Part shown: positions 59,181 to 64,000 of the stretch, piece after piece
How the letters are laid out: the number at the start of each line of letters is the position of its first letter
How positions within the stretch are numbered: the stretch's first letter is position 1
Translations under genes and position numbers: made by a program
The notes under the pieces: model-generated
Databases searched by the model: none
The model's input: the letters and a program-made list of their open reading frames with translations, nothing else
Told to the model about the DNA's origin: nothing
DNA from: Methylocystis parvus OBBP
GTDB taxonomy: Bacteria > Pseudomonadota > Alphaproteobacteria > Rhizobiales > Beijerinckiaceae
Reading direction: 5' to 3'
DNA: 64,000 bases
Assembly: GCF_027571405.1 (NCBI RefSeq)
Contig: NZ_CP092968.1
Span: 2,440,001 to 2,504,000, forward strand

Positions 59181-59405
59181 TCTCGTTTCTTCCCTTGCCA
59201 ACAAATGGCTTCGCCATTCTGGCGCCAAGCCGCGCCCCGCGCCAGCCCGCGCGGCGGCGAAGGTTTTCTAAAGGAATCGACCGGTCCGAATCGGCGGTCC
59301 CGATTCGGACTGTCTTTGTCCGCGCCTCGTCCCGAATTTCCTGCATTGGCGCAGATGGGCGACGCGCGCGCTTAAGCGTCCGGCAAGGATTCGAGCCGCC
59401 TTTGC

Positions 59406-59675
59406 TCAATGCACGTGAAATTCCCCGTTCACCAGGCGCATCTCCGCCGGCTTTATGAGGTGAGCATGGGCGATGGTCACGCCATGGAGCGGCCCGTCCA
59501 GACTCCGCGTCCAGAAATCCAGAAATTTTCTGAGCTCCGGAAAATGCGGATGCAGGTCATAGTCTTGCCAGACATAGGTCTGGAGAATCCTGGGATGGTC
59601 GGGCAGACGATAGAGAATATTCGCCGTCGTGAGACCGTAGCCCTGCATCTGCAAACGGAATTCGCTGGACGCCAT
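59406..59675 (-). CDS. Usg family protein
   Basis: An 89-residue soluble protein of the alphaproteobacterial Usg family: LQMQGYGLTTANILYRLPDH, LQTYVWQDYDLHPHFPEL and KFLDFW. Usg is usually next to trpF-trpB, but no trp gene is here. Its reaction is unknown. The ATG at 59675 fits the family start; the frame is open up to 59774. Confidence 0.93.
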   Translation of the reverse strand: MASSEFRLQMQGYGLTTANILYRLPDHPRILQTYVWQDYDLHPHFPELRKFLDFWTRSLDGPLHGVTIAHAHLIKPAEMRLVNGEFHVH

Positions 59676-59912
59676 GCCGTTCTCCTTATCTCTTCGAGAA
59701 AAATTAGAGGCGACAGATGAACGAAAGCAACTACTGCGCCAGAAAATGACATAAAAACAATATGCTAGCAGCATATGCGCACGAGTGCTGATTTCCGCGC
59801 GGGGTCTTGAAGGCGCATTGCGCGCCGCGCTTCAAAAAAGAGCCGCCGCCAGCGGAGGTAAGGTCCTCTAAACCATAAGCGAAAAGGCCCCGCGCATCCG
59901 ACTCGGCCCGCC

Positions 59913-60989
59913 ATGATTTTGACGAGCGACGTCACGAGCTTGAATGCAATGATTCTGCGCCTCGCTCTCCTCTCTCTCCTTTTGCCGCCGACGCCGATTC
60001 TCGCCGGCGCCGTTCCGCCCGGCCAGAAAGCCTCCGTCGCATCCATCGTGCGCGCCGTCACGCCGGGCGTCGTCAACATCGCGACGAAACGCATCGAGTC
60101 CGTTGAAGTGCCGAGCATCGCCGATCCGGTGCTTCAGGAGTTTTTCGAAATCCCGAATACGCGCCTCAAGCGCGAGACGACTTCCGCAGGCTCCGGCGTG
60201 ATCGTCGACGCGGCGCGCGGCCTCATTCTCACCAACGAGCATGTCGTGCGCGGCGCCTCGGTCATCGAGGTCACGACGAAAGACGATCGCCGGTTCCGCG
60301 CGCAACTCGTCGGCAAGGACAAGGCGACGGACGTCGCCGTCCTGAAAATCAAGGCCGACAATCTCTCCGCCGTGCCGATGGGAGACAGCCGCACGCTGGA
60401 GGTCGGCGATTTCGTTCTTGCGGTCGGCAATCCTTTCGGTCTCGGCCAGACCGTGACCTCCGGCATCGTATCGGCCATGGGCCGCACGGGTCTCGGCATA
60501 GAGGGCTATGAGGATTTCATCCAGACCGACGCGTCGATCAATCCCGGCAATTCCGGCGGCGCGCTGGTGACGCTCGACGGCAAGCTCGTGGGACTCAATA
60601 CGGCGATCTTTTCGAAGTCCGGCGCGAGTCACGGCATCGGTTTCGCCATTCCGATCGACATGGCGCGGCGGATCATGTCGCAGCTTGTCGAGATGGGCGA
60701 AGTGCATCGCGGCCAGATCGGCATTTCGGTCCGTTCCCCGGCGAGCGGCCGCGCGGGCGCGGAAATCGTGTCGATCGAACCGGCCTCGCCCGCCGCTCTT
60801 GCGGGCTTGTCGCGCGGCGACGTCGTCGAGTCCGTCGACGGACGCGCCATCGCTGCGCCGGCGCAACTGCGCACGCTCCTCGGCGTCATGCCCGCCGGCA
60901 GCGAGATCGACGTCCGGTTTCGTCGCGGCGGCGAAGCGATGCAGGCGCGCGTCAAGATCGAGGCCCGCCAAAAAGCGGCGGCGCGCTGA
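59913..60989 (+). CDS. DegP/HtrA-type serine protease with one PDZ domain
   Basis: A 358-residue periplasmic protease. N-terminal hydrophobic segment (ILRLALLSLLLPPTPILA), then trypsin-like domain: His in LTNEHVVRG, Asp in ATDVAVLKI and Ser in INPGNSGGAL. A single PDZ domain (about residues 255-345) follows, ending FRRGGEAMQARVKIEA. Degrades misfolded envelope proteins; the single PDZ is like DegS rather than DegP. ATG 59949 is an alternative start just before the signal peptide. Confidence 0.95.
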   Translation: MILTSDVTSLNAMILRLALLSLLLPPTPILAGAVPPGQKASVASIVRAVTPGVVNIATKRIESVEVPSIADPVLQEFFEIPNTRLKRETTSAGSGVIVDAARGLILTNEHVVRGASVIEVTTKDDRRFRAQLVGKDKATDVAVLKIKADNLSAVPMGDSRTLEVGDFVLAVGNPFGLGQTVTSGIVSAMGRTGLGIEGYEDFIQTDASINPGNSGGALVTLDGKLVGLNTAIFSKSGASHGIGFAIPIDMARRIMSQLVEMGEVHRGQIGISVRSPASGRAGAEIVSIEPASPAALAGLSRGDVVESVDGRAIAAPAQLRTLLGVMPAGSEIDVRFRRGGEAMQARVKIEARQKAAAR

Positions 60990-61222
60990 CCGCGCATCTC
61001 TTACGCACGGTTGCAGGTTCAGTCTCCCGCGCGGATTCAGACATGCGACAAGACCGCGCGCCGAATCTTCGCTTGCGCCGCCCTTTTGCGAATTTGCAAA
61101 AGCCCGAGCCGACTTACGCCGCCGCTCCCCAAACAGGCCGGAAGAATCCAATAATCCGTGCTGTTGCAAGGACTTGCTCTACCCCTATATGAGCCGCGTT
61201 CAATGGATTTTCGAGAGCGCGG

Positions 61223-62245
61223 TTGCACGATTCCTTCCAACATTTCGTCGCGACAGACGCGGACTCGCTGCCATCGACGCTTTTGAGCGGCTTTACGGCG
61301 CGCGCGCTATACCACCTCTGGGGGCCCCGCCTGCATGGCGAACGCAAGGCGCTTCAGTGCTCGCCCGGCGTCTCGATCGAGCGCTCGGAACTGATTTCGG
61401 GGTTCGTTCGAGTCGATTGCGCCGTCAAGCCCGGCGCGCTCATTCTCGGCGTCGCCGATGCGCATATGCGGGTTCTGGGCGTCAACATTCGCGCCGGCTT
61501 CATCTCGGCGGGCGCCGACGGGCTACGGGTCAATGTCATCGCCTTCCCGCCAACCTCTTTTCTTTGCATCATTTTCGAGGCTGACGCCGCGACGCGCATC
61601 CTCGACGATCCGAAGCGGCGCGCCGCGCTGAAAAGCGCGCCCCGATTTGGCGGAATAGGCCTTACGCGCTTCATCAATCCAACCGGACGACTGCTGTTCG
61701 ATCACGCGCGCGAAGTGATGACGGAGGCGGAAAGCGCGGCGCGCGGCGAAAATGGGCCGGCGATCGCCTTCAGGCTCGGCTTTGAGGAGCTCGTCGAGAT
61801 GAGCGCGGAATGCATCGACGAGATGCTGAAGGAGGCGCGCGGCGTCGCGACCGACGAGACGCCGGAACGACGTCTGCAATTGGCGCACGAGGTCGAGGAG
61901 ATGCTCTGGCGCCCGCCGTCGGAAGCGGGGCCCGACCCGGTCTCGCTGGACAATACGGCGCAGGCGCTCGGCTGCTCCCGGCGCAGCATCCAAAAGGCGC
62001 TCAACGAAGTCTTCGGCATGGGCTTCGTCGCGCTCAAGCGCGCCATAAGGTTGCATCAGGCCGACGCGCTCTTGAAGGAAGGCGCGCCGCCCGGCGAGAT
62101 CGCACGCATTGCGCGCGCGTACGAATTCAATCATCTCGGCCGCTTCTCGCAATATTACCGCGCGTTTTTCGGCGTCCTTCCGTCGGAGCGCGCATCGGAT
62201 CGGCCGCCGGCGGCGGATAAAGCGGGATCGGATCTTCGCGACTAG
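61223..62245 (+). CDS. AraC-family transcriptional regulator
   Basis: A 340-residue regulator. The C-terminal AraC domain (about residues 245-325) has two helix-turn-helices: NTAQALGCSRRSIQKALNEV and PGEIARIARAYEFNHLGRFS, then QYYRAFFGVLPSE. The N-terminal part (about residues 25-110) is an RmlC-like sensor of unknown ligand. TTG 61223 is the only in-frame start upstream; an ATG at 61189 is in another frame. Its gene target is unknown. Confidence 0.9.
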   Translation: MHDSFQHFVATDADSLPSTLLSGFTARALYHLWGPRLHGERKALQCSPGVSIERSELISGFVRVDCAVKPGALILGVADAHMRVLGVNIRAGFISAGADGLRVNVIAFPPTSFLCIIFEADAATRILDDPKRRAALKSAPRFGGIGLTRFINPTGRLLFDHAREVMTEAESAARGENGPAIAFRLGFEELVEMSAECIDEMLKEARGVATDETPERRLQLAHEVEEMLWRPPSEAGPDPVSLDNTAQALGCSRRSIQKALNEVFGMGFVALKRAIRLHQADALLKEGAPPGEIARIARAYEFNHLGRFSQYYRAFFGVLPSERASDRPPAADKAGSDLRD

Positions 62246-62270
62246 GCGGAGGCGCGCCGTCTCCAGTCCG

Positions 62271-62840
62271 CTATTTGAGAACCACGACCTTGGTCCCGAT
62301 TTTCACGCGCGAATAGAGATCGATCACGTCATTATTGGTCATGCGAATGCAGCCCGACGAGACGGCGGCGCCGATCGTATCGGGCTCGTTGGAGCCGTGA
62401 ATGCGGTATTCGCTGGAGCCGAGATAAAGCGCCCTCGCGCCGAGGGGATTCTCCATCCCACCCGCCATATGGCGCGGCAGGTCCGGCCGGCGCTTCAGCA
62501 TGGGCGCGGGCGGGCGCCAGTCGGGCCATTCGCGTTTGCGGCTGATCGTCTTCGTCCCGGACCAGGTGAAGCCCTCGCGTCCGACGCCCACGCCATATTC
62601 GATGGCCCGGCCGCCGCCCAGAACGTAATAGAGCCGCCTCTCCGTCGTGGAGATGACGACCGACCCGGCCTTATATTCCGGGTGCCGCCAAAGGACGAGC
62701 TGCTTGGAGATCGCCTGCTGGCGGAAGATGGTCAGAAAGTCGGCGACAGGACCTCTGTCGAGGGGGCCCGCGGCGGCCGGCGCAAGGCAAAGGGCGAAAG
62801 CGAAGAAAGCCAGTGAACCTTGCTTGCATGTCGTCGACAT
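62271..62840 (-). CDS. YkuD-type L,D-transpeptidase
   Basis: A 189-residue secreted peptidoglycan cross-linking enzyme with a signal peptide (to about residue 24) and the catalytic motif HGSNEPDTIGAAVSSGCIRM, i.e. H-x-S/T-x-G-C-x-R. It forms 3,3-mDAP links or attaches lipoproteins. It is convergent with the AraC gene. The L,D-transpeptidase at 24797 is a second, larger member of another subfamily. Confidence 0.96.
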   Translation of the reverse strand: MSTTCKQGSLAFFAFALCLAPAAAGPLDRGPVADFLTIFRQQAISKQLVLWRHPEYKAGSVVISTTERRLYYVLGGGRAIEYGVGVGREGFTWSGTKTISRKREWPDWRPPAPMLKRRPDLPRHMAGGMENPLGARALYLGSSEYRIHGSNEPDTIGAAVSSGCIRMTNNDVIDLYSRVKIGTKVVVLK

Positions 62841-62943
62841 CAGGTCGTCCCGCCTCTCGCCAGAGCTTGCCTCATGCCCTTGTTCGACGAAGATTGAGGC
62901 CGAAATCCGACGCCGTCAGGCGCATTCACCGAAAGGCGTCAGC

Positions 62944-63420
62944 ATGCCGAAACGTAGCGCGGGCGTGATTTTGCACCGTCGGGGCGCAAGCGGGACCGAG
63001 GTGCTGCTCGCCCATCCCGGGGGCCCCTTTTGGGCCCGGAAAGACGCGGGCGCCTGGTCCGTCCCGAAGGGCGAGATCGAGGAAGGCGAAGACGCGCGGG
63101 AGGCCGCGAGGCGCGAGTTCCGCGAGGAGACGGGCCTCCCGCTTTCCGGCGAACCGGTCGCGCTCGGCGCTTTTCGCCAGCCGAGCGGGAAAACCGTGCT
63201 CGCCTTCGCCCTCGAGGGCGATCTCGACCCGTCGCAAGTCTCGAGCAATCTCTGTCGGCTCGAATGGCCGCCGAGAACGGGCCGCTTCATCGAAATCCCG
63301 GAAATCGACCGGGCCGCCTGGTTCACCCTCGCTGAAGCCGAAACGAAAATCATCGCGGGCCAGAAGCCGATTCTCGCGGCGCTCGCAGCGCGGCTGGGTT
63401 CGGTGAAGAGAGAGGGCTGA
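62944..63420 (+). CDS. NUDIX hydrolase
   Basis: A 158-residue hydrolase. The NUDIX box is GEIEEGEDAREAARREFREE and ends TGL, preceded by VPK. The N-terminal SAGVILHRRGASGTEVLLAH strand is typical of diadenosine or nucleotide-diphosphate hydrolases annotated as NUDIX-domain proteins. The substrate cannot be assigned. Start at ATG 62944; the frame is open from 62647. Confidence 0.95.
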   Translation: MPKRSAGVILHRRGASGTEVLLAHPGGPFWARKDAGAWSVPKGEIEEGEDAREAARREFREETGLPLSGEPVALGAFRQPSGKTVLAFALEGDLDPSQVSSNLCRLEWPPRTGRFIEIPEIDRAAWFTLAEAETKIIAGQKPILAALAARLGSVKREG

Positions 63421-63432
63421 AATGCAGCTTCG

Positions 63433-63630
63433 TCACGGCGCCGGCGCGGTCCAGCGGGGCGTTCGCGGAATCCAGCATTCGACGCCGTGGTGGCATTCGG
63501 CGCCGGTGAGACGGTTGCGGTGGAGATAAGGCGAGGCGGAGGGACCGAAGCGGTTGCTCCAGGCGAGGAAGGCCAGGCCGAGAGCGACGAGCGTGAAAAA
63601 GGCGTTCCGCCAGACCCGTAACCGCCGCAT
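63433..63630 (-). CDS. Small membrane protein, 65 aa
   Basis: ATG 63630 to stop at 63433. One hydrophobic helix (WRNAFFTLVALGLAFLAWSN) follows a basic head, so it is a single-pass inner-membrane protein with a C-terminal part carrying a Cys-His-His (ECHHGVEC) motif, a possible metal site or disulfide. No family recognised. Confidence 0.55.
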   Translation of the reverse strand: MRRLRVWRNAFFTLVALGLAFLAWSNRFGPSASPYLHRNRLTGAECHHGVECWIPRTPRWTAPAP

Positions 63631-63785
63631 GAGCTTTCCCCGCGCAACTCGACGGCGGGAAATTGGGGCGTTGCGCAAGGAAGCCCAGCGTGGCCGCCTG
63701 GGGCCGGCCTCCCTAGCGGATGCGCGAAATGGATATGGCGGGAAGATGAAAGCTTTGTCATAGATCGATAGCGAAAATTTGGATT

Positions 63786-64000
63786 ATGGCAGATCGCTCC
63801 GAACTGATTTCCGCGACCGATCCGGCAAAGATCGGCGCAACGCTCCCGGCAGGCTGGCGGCCGCGCGTCTACCGCCTCGACTCCGGCCGAGTTCGCATCC
63901 GCCGTCGACATCGTGAAATCGCTCCCGGCGTCTCCATCGAGGAGCTGCAGCTTCTGGCCGGCTCGATGCGCGTCATTGGCGTTGTTGATCCGGGCGTCCT
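63786..64000 (+). CDS. Hypothetical protein, partial at the right edge
   Basis: From ATG 63786 the frame is open to the window end: ADRSELISATDPAKIGATLP, then basic RVYRLDSGRVRIRRRHR. No stop is seen before the edge, so the gene continues beyond. The 71 visible residues match no family I recognise. Confidence 0.5.
   Translation, partial: MADRSELISATDPAKIGATLPAGWRPRVYRLDSGRVRIRRRHREIAPGVSIEELQLLAGSMRVIGVVDPGV

Overview
The window is about 64 kb of GC-rich, densely coding chromosomal DNA from an alphaproteobacterium, most probably of the order Hyphomicrobiales. A Methylocystis/Methylosinus-like or related Beijerinckiaceae strain would fit, but that genus-level guess is inference. Order-level evidence: a GAAC-N7-GAAC SOS box upstream of recA, an F1 ATP synthase operon (atpHAGDC) separate from F0, a Usg protein, DUF2852 and DUF6460 proteins, an NDUFA9-like protein, an extensin-like peptidase and small signal-peptide proteins. 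Apart from one truncated IS5-type transposase there is no mobile DNA, no prophage and no CRISPR array. The window is mostly chromosomal core with small accessory patches.

Layout. 0-6.4 kb: end of an NDUFA9-like gene, envelope and stress proteins (extensin-like lipoprotein, Hsp20) and an FtrB-FtrC-like iron uptake pair. 6.5-11.7 kb: a serine hydroxymethyltransferase homologue with unusual active-site residues, followed by an acyltransferase, an NTF2-like protein, an AhpD-like protein, a pirin and a methyltransferase. 11.7-17 kb: recA with SOS box, alaS, and a cyclic-nucleotide-gated channel overlapping alaS. 17-22.3 kb (minus strand): atpH-atpA-atpG-atpD-[79-codon ORF]-atpC, with a paired palindromic repeat between atpA and atpG. 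22.8-29.7 kb: mtnP and apt (methylthioadenosine and adenine salvage), an L,D-transpeptidase, small secreted proteins, a flavin amine oxidase with an extra C-terminal domain and a Kazal-type inhibitor. 30-33.6 kb: rplU-rpmA behind a candidate attenuator, a GNAT gene, obgE and small genes. 33.7-39.7 kb: O-methyltransferase, an RMF-like gene, oligoendopeptidase F, an NtrC-type response regulator, and glutathione peroxidase whose ribosome-binding site lies in a perfect hairpin. 39.8-44.7 kb: two paralogous about 707-aa outer-membrane proteins, each apparently two barrels fused. 44.9-48.3 kb: permuted ATP-grasp, alpha-E and transglutaminase operon. 48.3-52.7 kb: IS remnant, tRNA-Thr(GGT), zinc-ribbon protein, Old Yellow Enzyme and GH42 glycosidase. 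53-59.2 kb: complete heavy-metal RND tripartite efflux operon, with a convergent orphan bufferin-type (BufA2) metallophore precursor. 59.4-64 kb: Usg, HtrA-type protease, AraC regulator, YkuD L,D-transpeptidase, NUDIX hydrolase and a partial gene at the right edge.

The strongest candidates for something new are the ORF fitted exactly between atpD and atpC, the Tyr-to-Thr/His-to-Tyr SHMT variant, the gpx ribosome-binding-site hairpin, the rplU terminator/antiterminator leader, the orphan bufferin beside the RND pump, and the double-barrel porins. No wholly unknown multigene system is evident. The permuted ATP-grasp/alpha-E/transglutaminase set is the nearest to one: the gene set is conserved across bacteria but, as far as I know, its product is undefined.
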